Below are positions 1-8,540 of a stretch of DNA of 64,000 bases, piece by piece (position 1 is the stretch's first letter; each line of letters starts with the position of its first letter). The notes beneath the pieces were generated by a model that was given only the letters and a program-made list of their open reading frames with translations, was not told the DNA's origin and did no database searches. The position numbers and the translations under genes are program-made. Source of the DNA: JBDIAG01 sp047974565 (GTDB taxonomy: Bacteria > Actinomycetota > Actinomycetes > Actinomycetales > CAWJMD01); the NCBI GenBank assembly GCA_047974565.1, contig JBKECN010000085.1, forward strand, positions 1 to 64,000, in the 5' to 3' direction.

Positions 1-273
1 CGGGCGTCCGGCGGCGTTGTCCTCGACTCGACGTGGCTCTGCCACGCCCTCGCTCGTCCGCCTTGCCGCACACTCCGTCAGAGCCTGCTCGCGACGGGCT
101 TGCATTACGAGACACACCCTAGAGCCTGAGTTGTGCACCGAAGGTGCGCCACTGGCCGGCGCAGACTGAGCCGCGGTCAGGCCAAACCCCAATTATCCGC
201 TCAAACCGGTTGTACCGGCTCCCAGATGGTTCCCAGGTTGACGACCCTCGCGGGGTGTGATGGGTTGTCGCCG

Positions 274-1965
274 GTGAACTCCAAGGCCCACCGTTCTTCA
301 CTGCTGGCGTGCGCGACGCTCATGGCTGCCCTGGTCGTCGGATGCACCTCCGGCACCAGCGGCGAGAGCGCCGCCGACCCCACGGTCAGCCTGGCCGCCG
401 CCGACGCGGGCCCGCTCGCCATTCCCTCCGGGTCCTCCGCCCAGGTGAGTGCCGCAGTCAGCGCTGCCCTGTTCGAGTCCTCACCCGCGGTGATCGTGGT
501 CGACAGTGACACTGCTGCGGACGTGGTCGAAACCGCCACCGACCTCGGCCTGCCGGTGCTTGCTGTCAGCCCCTCCCCGGACGCCGATTCCGGCGATGGC
601 GCATCGCAGCCAACGAGCGCCACGGCCTCGAGCACGAGCAGCTCGGGGGAGCCCACCGGCACCGAGACCAACAGTGGCACCGAGACCAACGCCGGCACCC
701 AGACCAACACCAACTCCGGGTCCAGCTCAGCAACCGGCACCGAGGACAGCTCGGACGCCGAGCAGACGGTCACCCAGATCCTCGCGGACGAGATCGAGCG
801 ACTGGGAGCCACCCACGCCTTGGTCTTGGGAGACCAGGCCCGAGAGGCCACCGCCGACCTCGACCTCGAAGTCGTCACCGATGCCGGCGACCTGCCCGAT
901 ATCGACAAGGCGAGCCCGCGACCCACCACCGCCGTGCTGACTGCCGGCCCGGAGGTCTCCCAACTCGACGAGACCGCTCTGGACGCTGCGGCAGCCAGCG
1001 CGGGCGCGGCCGGCGCGACGTTCATCCAGACCACCAGTGGAGACCCACGCGGTGACACCTCCGCCATCGACACCCTGAGCAGCGTGCACCCGAACCGGGT
1101 GATCGGCGTGGGTGACGGGTTGGGCAGCGAGGACGAGTTCGTCCAGCGCGTGGCGGTGGCGTCCACCGGGGTTCAGCTGCCCGGTGGCGGGCAGTTGGTC
1201 ACCCCCGGCAAGGTCTACGTGGCGATGTATGGCCATCCCGGCTCCAGCGCACTGGGAGTGCTCGGCGAGCAGGGCCTGGACGAGAGCGTGGATCGCGCCA
1301 GGTCGCTGGCCGCGCCGTATCGCGACCTGACCTCGTCCACGGTGATCCCGACCTTCGAGATCATCACCACGGTCGCTCTCGGCAGCGCCACCGAGGAAGG
1401 CGACTACACCCGCGAGGTGGAGCCCGAGTTCATCCAGCCCTGGATCGAACGCGCTCAGGCCGAGGGCATGTACGTGATCCTGGACCTACAGCCGGGCCGG
1501 GACGACCTGCTCGACCACGCCCAGCACTACGAGTCGCTGCTGAGCTACCCCAACGTCGGTCTCGCCATCGACCCGGAATGGAAACTCGGACCGAACGAGC
1601 GTCCACTGCAGCAGATCGGCTCGGTCGACGCGGAGGAGATCAACCGGGTCGGGGACTACCTGGCCACCCTCACTCGGGAGAAGGATCTGCCGGAGAAGTT
1701 GTTCGTCCTGCACCAGTTCCGACTGGACATGATCACGAACCGGGCCGAGGTGAACACCAGCCACGACGAGTTGCAGGTGCTCATCCACGTCGACGGTCAA
1801 GGCGCCCAGGGCGACAAGACCAAGACCTGGAACGCCCTGCAGGTGAACCAGCCAGCGAACGTGGTGTGGGGTTGGAAGAACTTCTACGACGAGGACCGCC
1901 CGATGCTCAACCCCGAGCGGACCATGCAGGTCGAGCCCACCCCGGTGATGATCAGCTATCAATGA
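274..1965 (+). CDS. secreted lipoprotein with Ser/Thr-rich linker
   Basis: Predicted 563-aa lipoprotein of unknown function. From the GTG at 274 the N-terminus has a short basic n-region, a hydrophobic stretch and the lipobox LVVGC (lipid-attached Cys at about residue 24). Roughly residues 135-185 are a Thr/Ser/Gly/Asn-rich linker with TGTETN-like repeats. The C-terminal 250 residues (from about TPGKVYVAMYGHPG) look like a folded alpha/beta domain resembling uncharacterised actinobacterial lipoproteins; I do not recognise an enzyme motif. An in-frame GTG at 133 and an ATG at 226 exist but would put about 47 or 16 extra residues before the signal peptide. The stop overlaps the next start (ATGA), so it is probably co-translated with the glycerate kinase. 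Coding is certain, function is not. Confidence 0.75.
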   Translation: MNSKAHRSSLLACATLMAALVVGCTSGTSGESAADPTVSLAAADAGPLAIPSGSSAQVSAAVSAALFESSPAVIVVDSDTAADVVETATDLGLPVLAVSPSPDADSGDGASQPTSATASSTSSSGEPTGTETNSGTETNAGTQTNTNSGSSSATGTEDSSDAEQTVTQILADEIERLGATHALVLGDQAREATADLDLEVVTDAGDLPDIDKASPRPTTAVLTAGPEVSQLDETALDAAAASAGAAGATFIQTTSGDPRGDTSAIDTLSSVHPNRVIGVGDGLGSEDEFVQRVAVASTGVQLPGGGQLVTPGKVYVAMYGHPGSSALGVLGEQGLDESVDRARSLAAPYRDLTSSTVIPTFEIITTVALGSATEEGDYTREVEPEFIQPWIERAQAEGMYVILDLQPGRDDLLDHAQHYESLLSYPNVGLAIDPEWKLGPNERPLQQIGSVDAEEINRVGDYLATLTREKDLPEKLFVLHQFRLDMITNRAEVNTSHDELQVLIHVDGQGAQGDKTKTWNALQVNQPANVVWGWKNFYDEDRPMLNPERTMQVEPTPVMISYQ

Positions 1966-3137
1966 CCACGTGTGAGGGCGCACCCGTCATCGTCATCGCT
2001 CCCGACTCGTTCAAGGAGAGCCTGACCGCGTCTCAGGTCTGCCAGGCGATCGAGGCCGGACTGCGGCACAGTTATCCGCACGCCAGGTTCGTGCACGTAC
2101 CCATGGCGGACGGTGGCGAGGGAACGGTCCGCTCGCTGGTCGACGCCACCGGCGGGCAGCTTCTGCAGGCAAAGGTGACCGGGCCTTTGGGTGAGCCCGT
2201 CCAGGCCGACTACGGGGTGCTCGGGGACGGGGTGACCGGGGTCATCGAGATGGCGGCCGCATCCGGTCTGGAACTGGTCCCGGCGCACCGGCGGGACATC
2301 GGGTCGGCCACCTCCCGCGGTACCGGCGAGTTGATCCGGGCCTGCCTCGACCACGGGGTCCGGCGGATCGTGCTGGGCCTGGGCGGCAGCGCCACCAACG
2401 ACGCCGGAGCCGGCATGGCCCAGGCCTTGGGCGCTCGCCTGCTGGACGCCCAGGGGGCCGAAGTGCCACCCGGCGGCGCTGCCCTGAGCCGGCTCGCGGG
2501 CATCGACGTGTCGCGGCTGGACCCACGGCTGGCCGAGGTGGACCTCGACGTGGCCTGTGATGTGACGAACCCGCTGTGCGGACCGGACGGGGCCAGCGAG
2601 GTCTACGGTCCCCAGAAAGGCGCCACGCCCGAGCAGGTGCACGAACTCGACAGGGCGCTGGGCGTCTTCGCCAACGTGGTGGAACGCGACCTCGACCGCC
2701 AGGTCGCCAGCGTTCCAGGGGCCGGAGCGGCCGGCGGATTGGGCGCCGGTCTGTTGGCCTTCACCCAGGCCCGGCTACGCCCCGGGGTGGAGATTGTCAT
2801 CGCCCACACCGGCCTGGCCCAGGCCATCGCGCGGGCAGACCTCGTGGTCACCGGGGAGGGCCGGATGGACGGCCAGACCCGTTACGGCAAAACCCCCTTC
2901 GGGGTGGCCTCGGTGGCCAGAGCCGCAGGCGTGCCGGTGATCGCCGTGGCCGGTTCCATCGGCGACGGCGTCGACGAACTGGATGCCTACTTCGACGCCG
3001 TGCTGCCATGCCTCGGCCGCGTGGCACCCCTGGCCGAGGTGCTCGCCGAGGGCGCGGAGAACATCGAACGCACCGCACGCCAGGTCGGCCGGCTGATCAC
3101 CCTGAGGATGCCCGCACAGCAGGCCGGCCCGGCATAA
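1962..3137 (+). CDS. glxK: glycerate kinase (GlxK/GarK family)
   Basis: Phosphorylates glycerate to phosphoglycerate using ATP in the cytosol, feeding glyoxylate or sugar-acid carbon into glycolysis. The 391-aa product has the family N-terminus APDSFKESLTA, the MADGGEGTV motif, GLGGSATNDAGAG near residue 145, and VTGEGRMDGQT near residue 305, all typical of family 1 glycerate kinases, at normal length. The ATG at 1962 overlaps the lipoprotein stop, which decides the start. No glyoxylate genes are nearby, so the physiological pathway is not shown by context. Confidence 0.93.
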   Translation: MTTCEGAPVIVIAPDSFKESLTASQVCQAIEAGLRHSYPHARFVHVPMADGGEGTVRSLVDATGGQLLQAKVTGPLGEPVQADYGVLGDGVTGVIEMAAASGLELVPAHRRDIGSATSRGTGELIRACLDHGVRRIVLGLGGSATNDAGAGMAQALGARLLDAQGAEVPPGGAALSRLAGIDVSRLDPRLAEVDLDVACDVTNPLCGPDGASEVYGPQKGATPEQVHELDRALGVFANVVERDLDRQVASVPGAGAAGGLGAGLLAFTQARLRPGVEIVIAHTGLAQAIARADLVVTGEGRMDGQTRYGKTPFGVASVARAAGVPVIAVAGSIGDGVDELDAYFDAVLPCLGRVAPLAEVLAEGAENIERTARQVGRLITLRMPAQQAGPA

Positions 3138-3157
3138 GGCCACGACGGTGCAGCGCG

Positions 3158-3187
3158 GGTCTAGTCCGGTCTAGTCCGGTCTGGTCC
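3158..3187. repeat. three 10-bp tandem repeats
   Basis: GGTCTAGTCC is repeated twice exactly and once with one change, immediately downstream of the glycerate kinase gene. It is one of a series of short intergenic tandem repeats in this window. No function is evident. Confidence 0.9.
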
Positions 3188-3416
3188 CGGCCGGGCAAGG
3201 CCGTCGACCGCGAGCCGACCGGTCCTCGCCGGCGCACGGACCGCCCGTGCTCTGGCCCGCCTCCGACGCGTCGCAACGGCTCGCCCTCTGTTCCCCAACG
3301 CAGGCTCGGCAAGCGACTCGGACCTTCCCGATACCCCGGACGATCGAGCCGCACCCCATCGCCTATCGTTCGTACATCTCGGCGATGCCGCAACGACGCA
3401 GCGGAGGGACACGCTC

Positions 3417-5036
3417 ATGATGCCGACCGATACCCCGATGACCCCGTTGGCCTTCCTGGAGAGGTCCGCCCTGGTGTGGCCCGAACAGATCGCCGCCGTC
3501 GACGGTGACCGCCGGATGACCTACGCCGAGGCGGCCGATCACGTCACCCGGCTCGCCCACGGCCTCACCGGGCTCGGGCTGGAACCCGGCGACCGGGTGG
3601 CCTATCTGGCGCCGAACTCCATGGAAGTGCTCTGGTCACACTTCGCGGTCCCGCTGGCGGGGGGAGTGCTGGTCACCATCAACACCCGGCTCGCCGCCGA
3701 GGAGGTGCGCTACATCCTCGAGCACTCCGGCGCGAAGGTGGTCATGGTGGCACCCGAACTCTGGGAGCAACTGGCCTCGATCAAGGACCGGACTCCGGTG
3801 CAGGCGGTCGTCATGCTGCCGGACGCCGACGGCACGAGCGCACCGGTCGAGGGCACCATCGACTACACCGGCCTGATTGCCTCCGGCTCCGCCGAGCCGA
3901 TCCCCTGGGAGGTGGACGACGAGGACGCGACGATCTCGATCAACTACACCTCAGGTACCACCGGGCGCCCGAAGGGGGTCATGTACACCCATCGCGGTGC
4001 CTACCTGAACTCTCTCAACCAGGTTATCCACCAAGGGTTCTCACGCTCGAGTGTGTACCTGTGGACACTGCCGATGTTCCACTGCAACGGCTGGTGCACC
4101 GCCTGGGCGGTGACCGCTATGGCGGGCACCCACGTGTGCCTGCGGGCCGTCCGCGGGCCCGACATCTGGCGGTTGGTCGGCCAGGAGGGCGTCACCCACC
4201 TGTGCGGGGCACCGACGGTGCTGTCGATCATGGCCGCAGACCAGGGCGCGCACCGGCTCGACCCTCCGGTCACCGTCACGACGGCGGGTGCCGCCCCGTC
4301 CCCGACGATCATCGAGAAGTTCAATGCCCTCAACGCCAGTCTGCGGCACGTCTACGGGCTCACCGAGACCTACGGTCCGTACACGGTGTGCGAGATGCGT
4401 CCAGAGTGGGCCGAGCTCGACCCGGCAGCGCTCGCGGTCCAGATGGCCAGGCAGGGAGTCTCGATGGTCGCCGCGGACCGGGTCCGGGTGATCGACACCA
4501 TGCACCCCGACGCCGACGAACTCGTTGACGTGCCCAGCGACGGTGCCACCATGGGCGAGATCGTGATGCGTGGCAACATCACCATGAAGGGCTACTTCAA
4601 CGACCCGGAGGCCACCGACGAGGCCTTCCGCGGCGGCTGGTTCCACTCCGGCGACTTGGGTGTGATTCACCCGCACGGCTACGTCCAACTCTTGGACCGC
4701 GCCAAGGACGTCATCGTCTCCGGTGGAGAGAACATCTCCACCGTCGAGGTCGAGCAGGCGATCCTGCGCCACGAAGGGGTCACCGATGTCGCCGTCATCG
4801 GCGTGCCCGATCCGCGGTGGGGAGAGGTGCCCAAGGCCTTCGTCGTCCTCGCCGCGGGCGAGCAGGCCACACCGGAGGAGATCATCGCCCACGTCAAGAC
4901 CCGGATCGCCAAGTACAAGGCGCCCAAACACGTGGAGATCGTCGCCGAACTGCCCAAGACCGCCACCGGGAAGATCCGCAAACACGAACTGCGGGACAAG
5001 GAATGGGCCGGCCGGGACAGCAAGATCCAAGGCTGA
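3417..5036 (+). CDS. fatty-acyl-CoA synthetase, AMP-binding family
   Basis: 539-aa ANL-superfamily enzyme that activates a carboxylic acid with ATP and joins it to CoA. The AMP-binding P-loop YTSGTTGRPKGVMYTH lies near residue 178. An YGLTETYGP A5-type motif is near residue 315, GWFHSGDLG near 405, and the C-terminal catalytic lysine region PKTATGKIRKHELR near 515. The length and C-terminus fit the medium/long-chain FadD-like group; the exact substrate cannot be read from the sequence. GGAGGG sits about 9 bases before the double ATG at 3417/3420. It stands alone, flanked by a 280-bp upstream region containing only short repeats. Confidence 0.9.
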   Translation: MMPTDTPMTPLAFLERSALVWPEQIAAVDGDRRMTYAEAADHVTRLAHGLTGLGLEPGDRVAYLAPNSMEVLWSHFAVPLAGGVLVTINTRLAAEEVRYILEHSGAKVVMVAPELWEQLASIKDRTPVQAVVMLPDADGTSAPVEGTIDYTGLIASGSAEPIPWEVDDEDATISINYTSGTTGRPKGVMYTHRGAYLNSLNQVIHQGFSRSSVYLWTLPMFHCNGWCTAWAVTAMAGTHVCLRAVRGPDIWRLVGQEGVTHLCGAPTVLSIMAADQGAHRLDPPVTVTTAGAAPSPTIIEKFNALNASLRHVYGLTETYGPYTVCEMRPEWAELDPAALAVQMARQGVSMVAADRVRVIDTMHPDADELVDVPSDGATMGEIVMRGNITMKGYFNDPEATDEAFRGGWFHSGDLGVIHPHGYVQLLDRAKDVIVSGGENISTVEVEQAILRHEGVTDVAVIGVPDPRWGEVPKAFVVLAAGEQATPEEIIAHVKTRIAKYKAPKHVEIVAELPKTATGKIRKHELRDKEWAGRDSKIQG

Positions 5037-5055
5037 GCACGGGGCTGCCAGGCTT

Positions 5056-5076
5056 GGCTTCGCGTACGCCGAAGCC
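5056..5076 (+). terminator. possible terminator hairpin
   Basis: GGCTTCG and CGAAGCC form a 7-bp stem with a 7-base loop, 20 bases after the acyl-CoA synthetase stop. No U-tract follows, so it is only a candidate. Confidence 0.35.
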
Positions 5077-5162
5077 GTCGCCGATGGTCGATCCGGGGTG
5101 GCGCCCAGGCTCGGGTGCGCTGTAGGCCGCGCGGCGCCGACCACCTCGGCGGGTGAGCGAGG

Positions 5163-5444
5163 TCAGCAGGCTGAGGCCTCATCCTGGCGGTGCCGCCGAT
5201 CCCCGGCTTGGGCGGCGGCGGCCAGATCGGCGGCCCGGGCCGCGCGCAGCTGCCGGATGCCGTCCCGATAGCGGGCGAGGGCCGACTCCAAGGCGGCATC
5301 GAAGTCTCGTTGCTCCCGCAGGGTGGCCTGCGGATACGTCAGTGCCCGATGAGCGTGGTCCTGCACCGCGAGGTGGAGTTCATTCGTGAGATCGCGAATC
5401 ATCCCCGGTGATGGCCTGCGCGCGTTCCCGGACGGCTCGGACAT
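5163..5444 (-). CDS. small helical hypothetical protein
   Basis: 93-aa protein, mostly charged and alanine-rich and probably alpha-helical (DLTNELHLAVQDHAHRAL, then an ALARYRDGIRQLRAARAADL segment). No recognised domain. It is convergent with the acyl-CoA synthetase and starts at an ATG preceded by AGGGTGA. Codon use matches its neighbours, which favours a real gene. Confidence 0.5.
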   Translation of the reverse strand: MSEPSGNARRPSPGMIRDLTNELHLAVQDHAHRALTYPQATLREQRDFDAALESALARYRDGIRQLRAARAADLAAAAQAGDRRHRQDEASAC

Positions 5445-5702
5445 GTCGTCACCCTAGGGCACGCCGAGCGGGAACGGCGTGCTCGGCCCGGGCCCGAGAG
5501 GATCTCCGCAGCCTGTCCCAGGAGTGCTGCCCGGCACCGTCCACGGCTGATCAGGGCCGGCAACAATACCGACGGATATCTCGCGGAATCGGGAAACTGC
5601 TTGATAGATAGCGTTATTCATCGAAGATTGAGAGGCTGGGCAGCCTTGCCTCACGAGGGCGCTGAAGGCGGTGCAGATGCGGTGTGAATGACACGAAACA
5701 AC

Positions 5703-6953
5703 TCACGACTGCGTGTGCCGGGCACCACCGTCGGGCACCGGCTCTCGCGGCCACAGTCCGGCCAGTTCGGCTACCCGCAGTCCGGTGTGCAGTTCCCGGC
5801 GGACCAGCCCGTCGGCCAGATCCCCCGGGACCAGTTGCCTGATCCGATCCAGCCGGTAGTACAAGGTCGAGCGATGGATGGTCAGTGCCCGGGCCGCGGC
5901 CTGGGCGTCTCCGCCGGTGGACAGGTACGCAGCCAGCGTCGGCACGAGTACCTGCGCCGAGCGAGCCGTGAGGATGGCAGCCACCCCGGGCGGTAGGTCG
6001 TCCAGGCCGATCCGGTCCAACGGGAGTTGGACCAGGAGTCGGTCGATGCCCAGGTCCTCCCAGCGCAGCACCACGGTGTCCCGCTCAGGCGTCGTGGACT
6101 GCACGCGCATCGCGTGCCGGGCTCGCTCGAAGGACCTCCACACCTCGTCCATCGTGGACACCACCGGGCCGATGCCGGCGATGGTTCCGTCCAGTCCGGG
6201 CCCGGTCAGGATCGCATCCAGACGCGCCACCACCACCGGCCGGGGGAACACCAGGATGCCCACGCCGTCCTCGACGGTGGCTCCCAGCGCGCTCGCGGTC
6301 GAGGTTCTGGACACATAATCGACGGTGGCCCGGACCGCCAACGCCGTCCGCTCGCTGTGATCACCGGGTCGGGCGGACCCCACGGCCACGGCGCAGTACC
6401 GGTTCGCCCGGCCCAGCAGCTGCTCATCCAGCAGGGCCGTGGCCGCCACCGACCGCCGCTGCGGATCCGGCCCGACCAGCGCCGTGAGCAACTGCTGGGC
6501 CCGAAGCCGGTCCTGATCGGCGTAGAAGCCGCGCAACGACACCAGCGGCCCGAGCCGGGTCGACTGCTCGATCAGCACTCCCAGCCGGTCCGGCGTCAGA
6601 TCGTCCCCGGCACTGTCGAGCACGACCAGGACCGACCCCACCACTTGGCGGGGGTCCTCCAGCGCTACCTGCAGCACCGGCCCCAGACCTTCCAGCCGAC
6701 GACGGCACAGCCCGTCCCGGAACCGGGCCGAAGGCCAGGAGTCGCTGTGCGCCATCACCTCCGACAGACGTCGCCGGTCCCGGGGCGTCTCGTGGATGGA
6801 ATAGGCGATCACCGCTCCGGTGGCATCCAGGACGATGAGGCGTCGGTCGACGGCGACCGCCAGGTCCTGAATCGAATCGGACAGATCGACGGAGCGCTGC
6901 ACGTCCTGCAGGATATCGCTGCGCGATACGACCCACGATCTCCCAGGATCCAT
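5703..6953 (-). CDS. PucR/CdaR-family transcriptional regulator
   Basis: 416-aa regulator. The N-terminal part (about 1-170) resembles a GAF-like sensor with LIVLDATGAVIAYS. A GGDEF-derived central region follows. The C-terminus carries the PucR helix-turn-helix, with ARALTIHRSTLYYRLDRIRQ near residue 365 and RRELHTGLRVAEL after it. It is divergent from the flavin monooxygenase at 7185, the usual arrangement for a regulator of a catabolic gene. The inducer is unknown. The start is uncertain: no strong ribosome-binding site is seen at 6953, and an internal GTG at residue 8 is possible. Confidence 0.85.
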   Translation of the reverse strand: MDPGRSWVVSRSDILQDVQRSVDLSDSIQDLAVAVDRRLIVLDATGAVIAYSIHETPRDRRRLSEVMAHSDSWPSARFRDGLCRRRLEGLGPVLQVALEDPRQVVGSVLVVLDSAGDDLTPDRLGVLIEQSTRLGPLVSLRGFYADQDRLRAQQLLTALVGPDPQRRSVAATALLDEQLLGRANRYCAVAVGSARPGDHSERTALAVRATVDYVSRTSTASALGATVEDGVGILVFPRPVVVARLDAILTGPGLDGTIAGIGPVVSTMDEVWRSFERARHAMRVQSTTPERDTVVLRWEDLGIDRLLVQLPLDRIGLDDLPPGVAAILTARSAQVLVPTLAAYLSTGGDAQAAARALTIHRSTLYYRLDRIRQLVPGDLADGLVRRELHTGLRVAELAGLWPREPVPDGGARHTQS

Positions 6954-7184
6954 CGGTCTGCCCGAGCGTGAACGCGGCTACGTTGCGACACCGTGTCGGA
7001 TTCCGGTCTGTGAAGTTCGGCCGTCCTGCGCGATGACCCGGGCCTGCCGTGCCTCTTAGCGTGGAGCCTGTTCAGCCGGTCGCAGCCCACAGCGGGTGAC
7101 GCCCGGCGAGCTCACATCGTGGAGCAGGCGGCAGACCGCCACGTCCGCAGCACAGTGAGCCGATCCGTCAACAAGGAGGTTGTC

Positions 7185-8387
7185 ATGTCGAGTGGAAAGC
7201 GGATTGCCATCGTCGGAGGTGGCATCGGGGGTCTCACCCTGGCTATCGCCCTGGCCGAGCAGGGCGCCCAGGTGCAGATCTTCGAGCAGGCCGAGGAACT
7301 GCGTGAAGTGGGCGCCGCAGTGGCCCTGTCGGCCAACGCGACACGGTTCTACGAGGGCCGGTTCGGCTTGCGGCCCAAGTTCGACGAGGTCGCTTTCGAG
7401 GTGCAGGCCCTGATCTACCGGGACGGTCGGGACGGCCGCACGATCGCCGAGCATCGCTTCGACTACCGCGAGCGCTACGGTCACCCCTATCTCGGGATTC
7501 ACCGAGCCGACCTGCAGGTGATCCTCTCCCAGACCGTCGGCTTGGAGAACATCACGCTCAACAGTCGCCTGGTGGAGATCGACGACTCCGGTACCGAGGC
7601 AGTGCTGCACTTCGCGGACGGCGCCACGGCCGCCGCAGATCTGGTCATCGGGGCAGACGGGGCCCGCTCCACCGTGCGACGGCTGATGCTCGGCTACGAC
7701 GACGCCCTCTACTCCGGTGCCAGTGCCTTCCGCGGCATCGTCGAGCCGGAGCAGATGCCGTCCATGCCGGATCCCGATGCGATCCAGTTCTGGGTGGGCC
7801 CGGGACGGCACTGCCTCCATTACCCGATCGGTTCCGGCGCCCACAACTTCTTCCTCGTCGAGCGCCACCCGGCGCCCTGGCCACACAAGTCGTGGATCGC
7901 ACCAACCAACGACGACGAGAAGCTTGCCGGCTTCAAGGACTGGCACCCGGCGATCATCGAGATGGTCAGCGCAGTCAGTTGTACCGAGCGTTGGGGCCTG
8001 TTCCACCGGCCACCCTTGGGGCGCTGGAGCAAGGGCCGGCTGACCCTGATCGGCGACGCCGCGCACGCGCTGGTCCCGCACCACGGACAGGGCGCCAACC
8101 AGTCGATCGAGGACGCCATGGTGCTGGCCGACCAGTTGCGTGCGACCGATGATTGGGACGCAGCCCGCGCTGAGTACGAGCGGCTGCGCCGGGGCCGCAC
8201 TCGCAAGGTCCAGTACGCCTCGATCACCACCGCCGACGTGCTGCACCTGCCGGACGGTCCACGCGCCGAGGAACGCAACGCCCGGCTCAGCGCTCCGGAC
8301 GCCTGGGATCGTCACCTTGACTGGGTGCACTCATTCAAGGCCGATCAGCAGGAGCCTGACGAATCCGACGGCGGCACCTGGCTGTAA
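7185..8387 (+). CDS. FAD-dependent monooxygenase, salicylate-hydroxylase-like
   Basis: 400-aa single-component aromatic hydroxylase. The FAD-binding GGGIGGLTLAIALAEQG is at residues 10-26. A VIGADGARSTVR DG-motif is near residue 155. The second FAD motif LIGDAAHALVPHHGQGANQS is near 287. These fit the NahG/3-hydroxybenzoate-6-hydroxylase group, which hydroxylates a phenolic acid using NAD(P)H and O2. The start is set by AAGGAGG six bases before the ATG at 7185. The neighbouring PucR regulator suggests induction by an aromatic or other catabolic substrate; the true substrate is unknown. Confidence 0.88.
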   Translation: MSSGKRIAIVGGGIGGLTLAIALAEQGAQVQIFEQAEELREVGAAVALSANATRFYEGRFGLRPKFDEVAFEVQALIYRDGRDGRTIAEHRFDYRERYGHPYLGIHRADLQVILSQTVGLENITLNSRLVEIDDSGTEAVLHFADGATAAADLVIGADGARSTVRRLMLGYDDALYSGASAFRGIVEPEQMPSMPDPDAIQFWVGPGRHCLHYPIGSGAHNFFLVERHPAPWPHKSWIAPTNDDEKLAGFKDWHPAIIEMVSAVSCTERWGLFHRPPLGRWSKGRLTLIGDAAHALVPHHGQGANQSIEDAMVLADQLRATDDWDAARAEYERLRRGRTRKVQYASITTADVLHLPDGPRAEERNARLSAPDAWDRHLDWVHSFKADQQEPDESDGGTWL

Positions 8388-8540
8388 CCTGGGTCTTGGC
8401 CGCGGTGGCGCACTGCGGCCGGTGCCCGGGGTCGGCGACCGAACATCGCGCTGGGTGAGCATGGGCTCGCCCGTTTGGATCACGCGGGCGCCTGATGCTC
8501 AGTACCGTCGAAGGGTGAACGATGTTCGTCATCCACGGTG

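Noticed and set aside
1959..2642. Long minus-strand frame opposite glycerate kinase
   Set aside because: Exactly antisense to a well-conserved kinase; composition is that of high-GC shadow frames with no family pattern.
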